6,679 bases of DNA from Nostoc sp. CHAB 5834 (GCA_020829485.1 JAIVFU010000246.1:1-6679), one strand, 5' to 3'; shown: positions 1-6,113, counted from the stretch's first letter. The notes: generated by a model from the letters alone, not told the origin. Made by a program: numbers and translations.

Positions 1-36
1 GTTTCACTGGTAAGTCGTCGGCAACCCATCAAGCCT

Positions 37-744
37 ATGAAACCGTCCGTTCTGCCTGCCGGCAAACTAATTGGTAACCTGTTGATACTCGGTGTTGTGC
101 TGGTGATGATCCCGTACACAACGTTGACCATGCTGTTCGACTACCCCGCTATACTGCGTCAGGATTCGGGCGATGTACTCATCCGGTTCCGCGCCGGTGG
201 TCATACGCTGATTGCCGTATGGTGGCTGTTTGCGGTGGGCGGCTTCCCCCTGATGCAGGCCTATGTGCTGATCGGGCAGAAATTTGAGCCGCAGGACCCG
301 GTGGTTCGGTGGGCAACAACGCTGGGCGTTGTATCGGCGATAACGCAAATCGTTGGCTTGCTGCGCTGGACATTTGTGGTGCCGGTACTGGCTACGCAGT
401 ACGTGAACGCTACTGACGGGGCGACCCGCCAGGCGGTAGTGGTGGTCTTCGACGCCATCCATCAGTACGGTGGCGTCGTGCTGGGCGAACACCTGGGTCA
501 GTTGCTCACGATTGCGTACATGGTGCTGATGACCGGCGCCTTTGCCCGGCTCCGTCTGTTTCCGCGCTGGGTAAACTATCTGGGCTACGGGGCCTCCGCC
601 ATTTATTTGCTGGCCCAGGGCGAGTTGGTTGCAACGGTCATGCCGGGCTTCCCCAACTGGGGGCTGGCGGGTCTGCTGGGCAGCACCCTCTGGCTCGGCT
701 GGCTGGTCGTGATCGGCCTGCGGTTTCGGCGGCTTGCCGGGTAG
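37..744 (+). CDS. DUF4386 family integral membrane protein
   Basis: This 235-residue protein is almost entirely hydrophobic, with about six predicted membrane helices near residues 11-34, 57-78, 91-112, 145-168, 180-200 and 209-229. The loop after the first helix has RQDSGDVLIRFRAGG (41-55), followed by an HTLIAVWWLFA stretch, and QDPVVRWATTLG lies at 86-97. Together these match my knowledge of the DUF4386 family, small inner-membrane proteins of unknown function common in Bacteroidota and Firmicutes. The length is typical and the gene looks intact. The ATG at 37 is chosen because it places MKPSVLPAGKLIG directly before helix 1 as in relatives, although the frame stays open to the window edge. 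An AraC-type membrane regulator follows 80 bp downstream on the same strand, and a broken copy of residues 75-92 lies at 3510-3563. No biochemical role can be read from the sequence. Confidence 0.85.
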   Translation: MKPSVLPAGKLIGNLLILGVVLVMIPYTTLTMLFDYPAILRQDSGDVLIRFRAGGHTLIAVWWLFAVGGFPLMQAYVLIGQKFEPQDPVVRWATTLGVVSAITQIVGLLRWTFVVPVLATQYVNATDGATRQAVVVVFDAIHQYGGVVLGEHLGQLLTIAYMVLMTGAFARLRLFPRWVNYLGYGASAIYLLAQGELVATVMPGFPNWGLAGLLGSTLWLGWLVVIGLRFRRLAG

Positions 745-759
745 AACGGCTTGTCTGTC

Positions 760-777
760 AGCGCCTGTGCGCTTTTT
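760..777 (+). terminator. Weak hairpin with T-run after the DUF4386 gene
   Basis: AGCGC (760-764) pairs with GCGCT (769-773) around a CTGT loop, and the last T of the stem runs into TTTT (774-777). It starts 15 nt after the stop codon at 744. The 5-bp stem is short, so this is at best a partial terminator. Its T-run is also the left end of the larger inverted repeat at 773-815, so the two structures would compete. Confidence 0.35.
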
Positions 778-815
778 GCCGGGGGTTGAATACATTTGCT
801 GAAACCCGGCAAAAA
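773..815 (+). promoter_or_regulatory. 11-bp perfect inverted repeat in front of the AraC-type gene
   Basis: TTTTTGCCGGG (773-783) is repeated as its exact reverse complement CCCGGCAAAAA (805-815) with a 21-nt spacer. The right arm ends 9 nt before the preferred ATG at 825. The symmetric form and position fit either an operator for a dimeric regulator or a leader hairpin that affects translation of the regulator gene. Which of these, if either, is inference. The repeat also argues against the in-frame TTG at 786 as start, because that codon lies inside the spacer. Confidence 0.45.
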
Positions 816-824
816 CGGTCTCGA

Positions 825-1970
825 ATGGCTAACCTCCTCTACGTACTCACCACGGGCGGCCTGTTGCTGACAGCCTTTCTTCTGTTTACCAAACCACCGG
901 CCACCGGCCGGTACGCCAACCGATGGCTGGCGGTTTTTCTGTTGGCCCTGACGGCCGTTTTTCTGGACGACTGTTTCGTTATCCTCAAGGCCAACCGGGA
1001 AGTTCCATTCTCTTCCGAATTTCTGGGGCTGTTTATCCTGAGTGTCGGCCCGGCGTTTTACCTGAGTGTCCGGGCATATACCAGCCTGACCCCGATTCGA
1101 CTTCGGGCAAACCTGATTCATTTTGCGCCGTTCCTGCTCTTTCTGGTCATGACCATTCTGCTGCTTCTGCTCGACGACCGGGTGATGCTGAACATGCTGA
1201 AACAGGCAGGCACGACCGTCAGCCGTTTGATTACACTGCTGATTCTGGGCTTCAATGGGGTGCAGTTGGTTGCTTACTGTTACCTGTCGTTGCGGCTCAT
1301 CGACCGGCACCGGCTGGCCGTGACCACGTTTGCTTCCTCGCCCGACGTGGTTGACCTGTCCTGGCTGCGGTATTTTCTGTATGGCGTATCGTTTCTGGTA
1401 CTGGTTTGGCTGACAACGCTTCTTCTGCCCGAATTGACCGCCTACGTAACCAGCCTTTATTTCGCCGGTGCCTACTATCTGGCTTATTTTGCCCTCAACC
1501 AACGCGAAATATTTCCCTTCTCGGAAGCCGATAAAACGGCCATTGCCGATGTCATCGACGAAGCCACCAACCCCCGGACGGTGCGGGAAGAGCCGAAAAA
1601 AGCCCTCCTGCCACCCGATGAGCGGGCCGACGCCAAAGAACGGCTGCTGGCCTCGATGCAAACCGATCAATGCTACCTCGACAATGAACTGACCTTGCCC
1701 AAACTGGCCGGGATAACGCAGCTCAGCATCCACAAGTTATCGTACCTGCTCAACAACGAGTTTGGTCAGAACTTCTACCAGTTTGTCAATGGCTACCGGA
1801 TCGAGGAAGCCAAACGGCTGCTGCTCGACCCCAAAAAAAGTCATTTGAGCATGGAGGGCATCGCCTACGAAGCGGGCTTCAACTCCAAAACGGCTTTTAA
1901 TACGACATTCAGGAAGATCACGGGATTGTCGCCTACCGAATTCAAAATCAGCGCCTTATCCGGTTCCTGA
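825..1970 (+). CDS. Membrane-anchored AraC family transcriptional regulator
   Basis: From the ATG at 825 the product has 381 residues. The first about 225 residues are hydrophobic with roughly seven membrane helices (near 5-22, 33-54, 65-84, 97-117, 133-155, 181-202, 205-223). A charged linker (about 228-270) follows, then a C-terminal AraC/XylS-type DNA-binding domain (about 270-377). The domain holds two helix-turn-helix units, the first around 291-311 (LPKLAGITQLSIHKLSYLLN) and the second around 341-363, ending in the family signature GFNSKTAFNTTFRKITGLSP. This layout is a common Bacteroidota design in which the membrane part is thought to sense a signal while DNA is bound at the membrane. 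An in-frame TTG at 786 would add 13 polar residues but lies in an inverted repeat, so ATG is preferred. Target genes are unknown; the flanking DUF4386 and serine hydrolase genes are natural candidates by proximity. Confidence 0.9.
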   Translation: MANLLYVLTTGGLLLTAFLLFTKPPATGRYANRWLAVFLLALTAVFLDDCFVILKANREVPFSSEFLGLFILSVGPAFYLSVRAYTSLTPIRLRANLIHFAPFLLFLVMTILLLLLDDRVMLNMLKQAGTTVSRLITLLILGFNGVQLVAYCYLSLRLIDRHRLAVTTFASSPDVVDLSWLRYFLYGVSFLVLVWLTTLLLPELTAYVTSLYFAGAYYLAYFALNQREIFPFSEADKTAIADVIDEATNPRTVREEPKKALLPPDERADAKERLLASMQTDQCYLDNELTLPKLAGITQLSIHKLSYLLNNEFGQNFYQFVNGYRIEEAKRLLLDPKKSHLSMEGIAYEAGFNSKTAFNTTFRKITGLSPTEFKISALSGS

Positions 1971-2277
1971 CGCCCTTCGTTTGTTCGGGATTATCCATCC
2001 GAACGCCTTGCCGGGCTGTTGGGTGTTCAGTTTGATAGATCAGAACGTAGTGCCCACGCCTTGTTCCGAACATTGCAGCCGATGTTGAAACCAATCGCTG
2101 TACTGTCATGAAAACAAGGGCCCTTCTGCCAGCGCGCTGCTTCCCCCTCAACCACTGGATTGCCGGCTGTCCGACGGGGTTTTCGCCCGAAGGCGAAGGC
2201 TACCGGCAACGGGACCTGACCGTATACGGCAACGGACTAACACGCCCCGTTCTTTCATTTTTTACACCACAAAACGT
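1971..2277. other. 307-bp gap between the regulator and the serine hydrolase gene
   Basis: No recognisable gene is present. The stretch holds a possible weak hairpin just after the regulator stop (1983-2004), a 6-bp stem closed by a CGAA loop (TTCGCC 2182-2187, GGCGAA 2192-2197) nested inside an outer TGCCGG/CCGGCA pair (2161-2166 and 2203-2208), and a 10-bp palindrome CCGTATACGG (2220-2229). A 57-codon open frame (2108-2281) ends by overlapping the hydrolase start and is discussed as a finding. I could not identify a convincing Bacteroidota -33/-7 promoter pair, although the hydrolase promoter probably lies here. Confidence 0.6.
1983..2004 (+). terminator. Possible hairpin after the AraC-type gene, no T-run
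   Basis: GTTCGG (1983-1988) pairs with CCGAAC (1999-2004), extended by AT/AT after one bulged G, around a TATCC loop. It lies 12 nt past the stop codon. There is no following T-run, so termination at this site is only a guess from its position. Confidence 0.25.
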
Positions 2278-3423
2278 ATGAAAAAGCTACTTTTTTGCCT
2301 GATGATGGCCGTTACCGTTTCGGCCTGTACCCGGAAAGAAGCTGTCCCGCCCGGAAGCACAACCCCTTCATTCGCTGCGGCTTATACGGCCCGGCTGAAT
2401 GCGGTCTTCGACAGTACCTGTCAGCAACTGCAACTGAAAGGAGCCGTGGCTGCGGTGCTTGGCCCCGATGGTCGTATATGGCAACGCGCCTACGGTGTTT
2501 CGCACGAAGCAGTACCGATGCGGACCGATATGGCCCTTACCATTGGGAGCAATACGAAAACGTATATCGCCACGCTGGCGCTGAAACTTCAGGAAAACGG
2601 CGTACTGAGCCTGAACGATACCATCGGGAAGTGGATCCGGAACAAGCCCAATGTCAACGGCAGCGTAACACTGCGGCAACTGCTGAATCAAACCAGTGGT
2701 TTCGGCGATTTCAGCTACAACGCTGAGTTTATCGAGGCCATCAGAGCCGACTTTAACCGGGTGTGGCAGCCGGAAGAAACGTACCCTTATTTTGAACCGC
2801 CCGTTTTTCCGGTACCCGGCAGTGCTTATGCCTATTCCGACCAGAATCTGGTGCTGGCGGGTCTGGTCATTGAAGCGGCAACCGGCAAACCCGTTGAAGC
2901 TTCGTTGCGGGAGCTACTTCTCAAACCGGCAAATCTCAACCATACGGTGTACTATCCCTTCGAGGATACTGCCCTGCAAATACCTCATTCGTGGTCGGCG
3001 GACTACAATGACGCGGGTAAACTCGAAGATCTTGACGCTACGTATGGCTATTCGCGCCGGGCGTTTTGCAGCGCCGACAATGCGGCAGGCGGTATGGTTA
3101 GCACAGCGGAAGAAAATGTGAAATTCTGGCGTGCGCTCATGCAGGGTACCCTCATCAATCAGCAGTCACTGGCTCAGATGCAGCAATTCATGCCAACGGG
3201 GGTGCCTGATGAGCGGTATGGGTTAGGCATTGTACAAACCGTCAATCGCCTGAATGGTCGCACCATCGTGTGGCACAATGGCTACGTACCTGGGAGTGTC
3301 AACGACAACGCCTATGACAGGCAATCGGGCGTTGCCATAACGATCCTGACGAATCAGGATCAGGTCAAAAACTTCGATTCAGTCCTGTCCGCTTTACACA
3401 AGGTACTGCTTGACTATAAATAG
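2278..3423 (+). CDS. Lipoprotein serine hydrolase, class C beta-lactamase / DD-peptidase fold
   Basis: The 381-residue product begins with a lipoprotein signal: KK, a hydrophobic core, then the lipobox V14-S15-A16-C17, so it should be lipid-anchored outside the cytoplasm. The serine hydrolase triad is visible. S91-N-T-K94 is the SxxK motif with the nucleophile and base, Y186-S187-D188 takes the place of the Y-x-N motif (the YSD form is frequent in this superfamily), and H333-N-G335 takes the place of K-T-G. GSAYAYSDQNLVLAGLVIE (181-199) is a typical family block. Members include DD-carboxypeptidases, D-aminopeptidases, esterases and AmpC-like enzymes. The His-x-Gly third motif makes a peptidase or esterase more likely than a true beta-lactamase, but the substrate cannot be told. 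The start is fixed by the signal peptide; as usual in Bacteroidota there is no clear Shine-Dalgarno site. The gene looks intact. Confidence 0.9.
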   Translation: MKKLLFCLMMAVTVSACTRKEAVPPGSTTPSFAAAYTARLNAVFDSTCQQLQLKGAVAAVLGPDGRIWQRAYGVSHEAVPMRTDMALTIGSNTKTYIATLALKLQENGVLSLNDTIGKWIRNKPNVNGSVTLRQLLNQTSGFGDFSYNAEFIEAIRADFNRVWQPEETYPYFEPPVFPVPGSAYAYSDQNLVLAGLVIEAATGKPVEASLRELLLKPANLNHTVYYPFEDTALQIPHSWSADYNDAGKLEDLDATYGYSRRAFCSADNAAGGMVSTAEENVKFWRALMQGTLINQQSLAQMQQFMPTGVPDERYGLGIVQTVNRLNGRTIVWHNGYVPGSVNDNAYDRQSGVAITILTNQDQVKNFDSVLSALHKVLLDYK

Positions 3424-3699
3424 GCGCACCGAGCGTTTTTGGGTAATGAACGGCGGCTGTTTATGTCGACAGCCTACAATCATTTTATAAATCCTATTTG
3501 CACTACCAAGCTTATGTGCTTATTGATCAGAAACTTGAGTAGCAGGACCCGGTGGTTCTATGGAATTTACTTTAGGAGCTTGAGAGGGGAGGAAGCGGAG
3601 ATTTTGATCTTAATTACTTTTAACCGAGAACCACTTTTATTTACTCGGAAACTGGAAAGCTGGAAAGTCCTAAAATGATAAAGGGTGGGGGTAGAATAG
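3424..3699. other. Gene-free transition from GC-rich to AT-rich DNA
   Basis: After the hydrolase stop codon the composition drifts from host-like GC to strongly AT-rich. The only identifiable content is the broken DUF4386 fragment at 3510-3563. An open frame at 3439-3678 runs through the area but is in a different frame from that homology and resembles no protein I know, so it is not called as a gene. Confidence 0.6.
3510..3563 (+). pseudogene. Relic fragment of a DUF4386 gene
   Basis: By direct comparison with the intact DUF4386 gene, 3510-3563 aligns without gaps to 259-312 at 44 of 54 positions, including the identical 17-mer GCAGGACCCGGTGGTTC (3542-3558). The reading frame is preserved. 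The fragment reads AYVLIDQKLE, a TAG stop (3540-3542), then QDPVVLW, against AYVLIGQKFEPQDPVVRW in residues 75-92 of the intact protein. The stop codon and the loss of similarity on both sides mark it as a remnant. It could be left from a tandem duplication of the upstream locus, or from a second DUF4386 gene deleted when the AT-rich DNA next to it arrived. The preserved frame shows that it was once coding. Confidence 0.75.
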
Positions 3700-3775
3700 A
3701 AAAAAAACGCACCCAGATGAGAGTGATTTAGGTTAGTTTCCTTACAACAAGGAAACTAACCTAAATCAGGAGTGC
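3700..3775 (-). terminator. Strong hairpin terminator of the DUF4209 gene
   Basis: A perfect 20-bp inverted repeat, TGATTTAGGTTAGTTTCCTT (3724-3743) and its reverse complement (3749-3768), surrounds a 5-nt ACAAC loop. On the minus strand an outer 6-bp stem adds to it (GCACTC from 3775-3770 with GGGTGC from 3714-3709, one G-T pair), followed after one G by eight T residues (3707-3700). It starts 44 nt past the DUF4209 stop codon. The T-run lies on the minus-strand side, so termination is expected for the minus-strand gene. Transcripts from the + strand would form the hairpin without a T-run. The unusually long arms could also come from a small inserted palindromic element. Confidence 0.7.
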
Positions 3776-3818
3776 AAAAATAAAAACCTTACGAAAATAA
3801 AAGAATTGAAGTAATAAC

Positions 3819-4913
3819 TTACTTTTCAACTGTACTTACTAGACCAATGCATAACAATGCATGAAGCACTCTATCAGCAGTTACAGCATTGAATTTATTA
3901 TATTCTGATAATCCATGACATACATCATTTCTTAAATTCCATCCACGTGATTCTGTAAATAGCAATCTAAGGTAATTTGTCATGTCCTTGTTAAGAGCTT
4001 GTATAACTAAAGGATCTCGAAGAATCTCGTCAAAAGTTTTGACATGATATGCATCACCCCTACGAGTTAATTTCCAAGTATTTCCACCTGAATAAGCAAC
4101 GATATTTCTAATTGCATCTTCAATTTGGGGGATTAATAAATGTATAAAAATTATATAATCTCCCTTAAAATATGCACTGACTCCAATTTTTATAATCTCA
4201 TGTCGTTTTTCATTGATTATTGGGCAGGAGTTTATGAAATTAATTAAATCACTCTTTGATAATATTTTATCATTTATTAATTTCTTGAAAACCTCTCTAA
4301 GAACTGGGGACGCAAAATTCAGATTTTCTGAAATCCTCCTTATAATATTGCCTTCCAAATCACTCTCCAAAGGGCCAATAGTAGCAAGTATTCTGCCTTG
4401 ATCATTTTTAATTTGGTGGGTAAGCATAAAAAGAAATGGTGTTCTCTTTGCCAAATCTAGAATTTGGTTTTTCGCGTCTTCTTCACGGGGTATATAATGT
4501 ATTGCAATTTTTTCTAGAACTTCATTTGCATCACCAGAAGTCATATAGTTTACATAGTTATCTAAATCAGACTTCGGTATAGAAAATGAATGCGATATGA
4601 GTTTCATTTCTGATGAGGACTCTGGCCCTAATTCTCTAATCTGAATTAAAATCTTACCAGCTTCTTCTTTTAAATCATACTGATTGTAAATTCTATGTAC
4701 TTGTTCAAGCCATCCGACCTTCTGGCTTGAAGATACTTTACTCGATGCTTGGCTGAAAGTATCACCTATAGTTAGTATGACTCTCTTGACTTCCAATTGT
4801 TTGCCCAGCCTTTTATAGTAGTTAGCAAGACGTGTTGCTACTTCCTGTGTTGCCCAAGGGTCAATCTCGGTGCTAGATCCTTTTGAGGTTAATTGATTCA
4901 AAATTAACCTCAA
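3819..4913 (-). CDS. C-terminal part of DUF4209 protein (RNxxxHG, HEPN-like motif)
   Basis: The open frame gives 364 residues if read from TTG at 4913; the true reading probably enters from the upstream frame. DPWATQEVATRLANYYKRLGK (18-38) is the start of a helical repeat-like segment and is followed by alternating helical sequence. IGPLESDLEGNIIRRISENL (179-198) and HLLIPQIEDAIRN (258-270) are blocks I associate with DUF4209 proteins. R328-N-D-V-C-H333-G334 (codons at 3932-3912) is the DUF4209 signature and equals R-x4-H, the spacing of the catalytic motif in HEPN ribonucleases. An RNase role is inference only. No signal peptide or membrane segment is seen, so the protein is probably cytoplasmic. 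A strong terminator follows at 3775-3700. Confidence 0.7.
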   Translation of the reverse strand: MRLILNQLTSKGSSTEIDPWATQEVATRLANYYKRLGKQLEVKRVILTIGDTFSQASSKVSSSQKVGWLEQVHRIYNQYDLKEEAGKILIQIRELGPESSSEMKLISHSFSIPKSDLDNYVNYMTSGDANEVLEKIAIHYIPREEDAKNQILDLAKRTPFLFMLTHQIKNDQGRILATIGPLESDLEGNIIRRISENLNFASPVLREVFKKLINDKILSKSDLINFINSCPIINEKRHEIIKIGVSAYFKGDYIIFIHLLIPQIEDAIRNIVAYSGGNTWKLTRRGDAYHVKTFDEILRDPLVIQALNKDMTNYLRLLFTESRGWNLRNDVCHGLSEYNKFNAVTADRVLHALLCIGLVSTVEK

Positions 4914-5592
4914 ATTTACTAATAATTACTTCTGTTTCTTGGGTGGAAAGTATTCCTTTATTAGACTCAAATAGTAAATCATAAGAATGTTGCCAAACTC
5001 CAAGTTTATTTTCTTTATCACTGTTAAAACTTAATTTTATAATTGACTTTTTAGCCTTTTCTATCAATTCTTTATTGTTTAATTTTTGGGACAGTTCTAG
5101 TGCTCTTTCTAGCTTGTTAAAATTTTGAATGTTTTGTTTGAGGTAAAGCCCTTCACCAATATCCAAAAGAGAATTTATGTAAGATAATGTAATGACATAA
5201 TCAGCTTTCTTTTGAGTAACATAATGACTAAAATCATAAATTAGTCCGATGTATCTGGCTTTTAATATTGGATTTACAGATTCATTGTGCCTTTTAAGCC
5301 AATAAGATAAATGATCTGTAGTTACTAGCCCTATTGAAGGTGACTCTTTCATTAATCCATTGTCATCCATCCAAGTCATTTGTGGGCCAAAATATGTACC
5401 CCAATTAGTTTTAGTTTTTCCGATTGGAGTTTCAATAAATCCGAAAGCTAGATATTCTGACTTGAGCTCAAAACTAATATTTTCTTTGTTTGAATCTATA
5501 AATTCACGCAAATGTGATTCTATTTCGTATTCGTCAAAATATTTCTTGTCAACCTTATCAAAGTTAGCAAGCACATTTAGGTAATTAGTCAT
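4873..5592 (-). CDS. N-terminal part of DUF4209 protein
   Basis: This 239-residue frame starts at the ATG at 5592 (MTNYLNVLANFDKVDKKYF). An in-frame TTG at 5634 would add 14 residues but that stretch is hydrophobic and looks like a possible -35 region, so ATG is preferred. The sequence is soluble and rich in helix-forming residues. A segment with GFIETPIGKTKTNWGTYFGP resembles the N-terminal region of DUF4209 proteins, where a WGTYxGP-like block occurs, but I hold this only as a recollection. The tail (ESNKGILSTQETEVIISKFE, then 14 residues to TAG) overlaps the downstream open frame by 41 nt. By itself this piece lacks the RNxxxHG domain and is probably not a complete functional protein. Confidence 0.65.
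   Translation of the reverse strand: MTNYLNVLANFDKVDKKYFDEYEIESHLREFIDSNKENISFELKSEYLAFGFIETPIGKTKTNWGTYFGPQMTWMDDNGLMKESPSIGLVTTDHLSYWLKRHNESVNPILKARYIGLIYDFSHYVTQKKADYVITLSYINSLLDIGEGLYLKQNIQNFNKLERALELSQKLNNKELIEKAKKSIIKLSFNSDKENKLGVWQHSYDLLFESNKGILSTQETEVIISKFEVNFESINLKRI
4882..4914 (-). repeat. 13-bp perfect inverted repeat at the frameshift
   Basis: TTTGAGGTTAATT (4882-4894) is followed after GATTCAA (4895-4901) by its exact reverse complement (4902-4914). It lies within the 41-nt overlap of the two DUF4209 frames. In RNA it would form a stable hairpin inside the coding region. Its arms match those of the 3724-3768 hairpin at 10 of 12 positions (TTGAGGTTAATT against TTTAGGTTAGTT). Confidence 0.7.
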
Positions 5593-6113
5593 TTTGAAGA
5601 GAATAAGGTGTAGGATAAAAGTGGTTAACGTCAAGTTAAGTGATTTACTTTAAAATAGCTTTTACTTATCGATTTGTAAAGATATATTGCCATTATTTAA
5701 ATAGAGTTTGATTTGATATTATTTAAGTGAAAATGATAGTATTTATGGTTTTATTAATACATTAATTGCTAGGAGTTTAAAGATAAGGATACATTGTTAG
5801 ATAATGTTAATAAATACCTTTATGAAATTTATGCCGCTTTAATATCAGCACTACAATCTTTGTTTGTGAGTTGTTTCCAGCTAGATAGCAGTTTAGCCAA
5901 ACGGTTATGCCGTGGACTGGCTTAATGTTTAAGCCGAGCCGTGGAGGTGAGGTTCAGTATGTTGGCCACATTGTCGGCAGGTATCGATAATTCGTTTAAC
6001 GCTGAATTTGCAAAGGTTTTGCGGCCTATTTTTGGTGGAAAGCCTGAGAGGTAAAACATAGAATATAGGAAGTAGCCGCTCTTGTTTCGTGATCGACTCT
6101 TTGTCGAAAGCAC
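5593..6113. other. AT-rich flank upstream of the DUF4209 gene, no clear gene
   Basis: About 520 bp without a supported gene. The first part (to about 5820) is extremely AT-rich (12 G or C in the 60 bases at 5641-5700) and should hold the DUF4209 promoter. On the minus strand TTGACG (5634-5629) is followed after 16 nt by TACACCTT (5612-5605), only about a dozen bases before the ATG, a weak candidate. From about 5830 the base composition returns towards that of the host. A + frame runs from a TTG at 5794 to TAA at 6052, interrupted by one TAA (5923-5925), and may be a decayed gene that I do not recognise. Around it are short palindromes, GGCTTAA-TGT-TTAAGCC (5919-5935) and ACGG-TTATG-CCGT (5901-5913). 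Confidence 0.5.

Larger units (their letters stand above)
3819..5592 (-). pseudogene. DUF4209 domain protein gene, frameshifted
   Basis: Two minus-strand open frames, 5592-4873 and 4913-3819, read as one DUF4209 protein split by a single-nucleotide shift. The downstream half has only a TTG where the frame opens and no ATG for about 100 residues, yet its family-like sequence (DPWATQEVATRLANYYKRLG) begins at once. Moving into the downstream frame requires skipping one base. Removing one A from CTCAAAAGG, or one T from AATTTTGAA, gives an uninterrupted protein of about 590 residues, which is about the length I expect for this family. The function of DUF4209 is not known to me. The C-terminal RNDVCHG fits its RNxxxHG signature. 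Possible explanations are a real inactivating mutation, a homopolymer sequencing error, or two polypeptides. The region is far more AT-rich (about 20-25% GC in sampled lines) than the genes on either side, which suggests acquisition from elsewhere. Confidence 0.7.

Noticed and set aside
603..1733. 376-codon minus-strand open frame opposite the DUF4386 and AraC genes
   Set aside because: It is rich in Gln, Gly and Arg without domain-like pattern and lies opposite two clear genes; a GC-rich shadow.
3439..3678. 79-codon open frame on + after the hydrolase, TTG start
   Set aside because: It is in a different frame from the DUF4386 homology that it overlaps, has no recognisable sequence, and starts with TTG.
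4873..4925. Programmed -1 frameshifting in the DUF4209 gene
   Set aside because: The downstream frame is +1 relative to the upstream one, so a -1 slip would not reach it, and no known +1 site (such as a slow stop after a slippery codon as in prfB) is present.
5592..5634. TTG at 5634 as start of the DUF4209 gene
   Set aside because: The extra 14 residues are hydrophobic and unlike the soluble rest, the TTG lies in a TTGACG promoter-like site, and a good ATG is at 5592.
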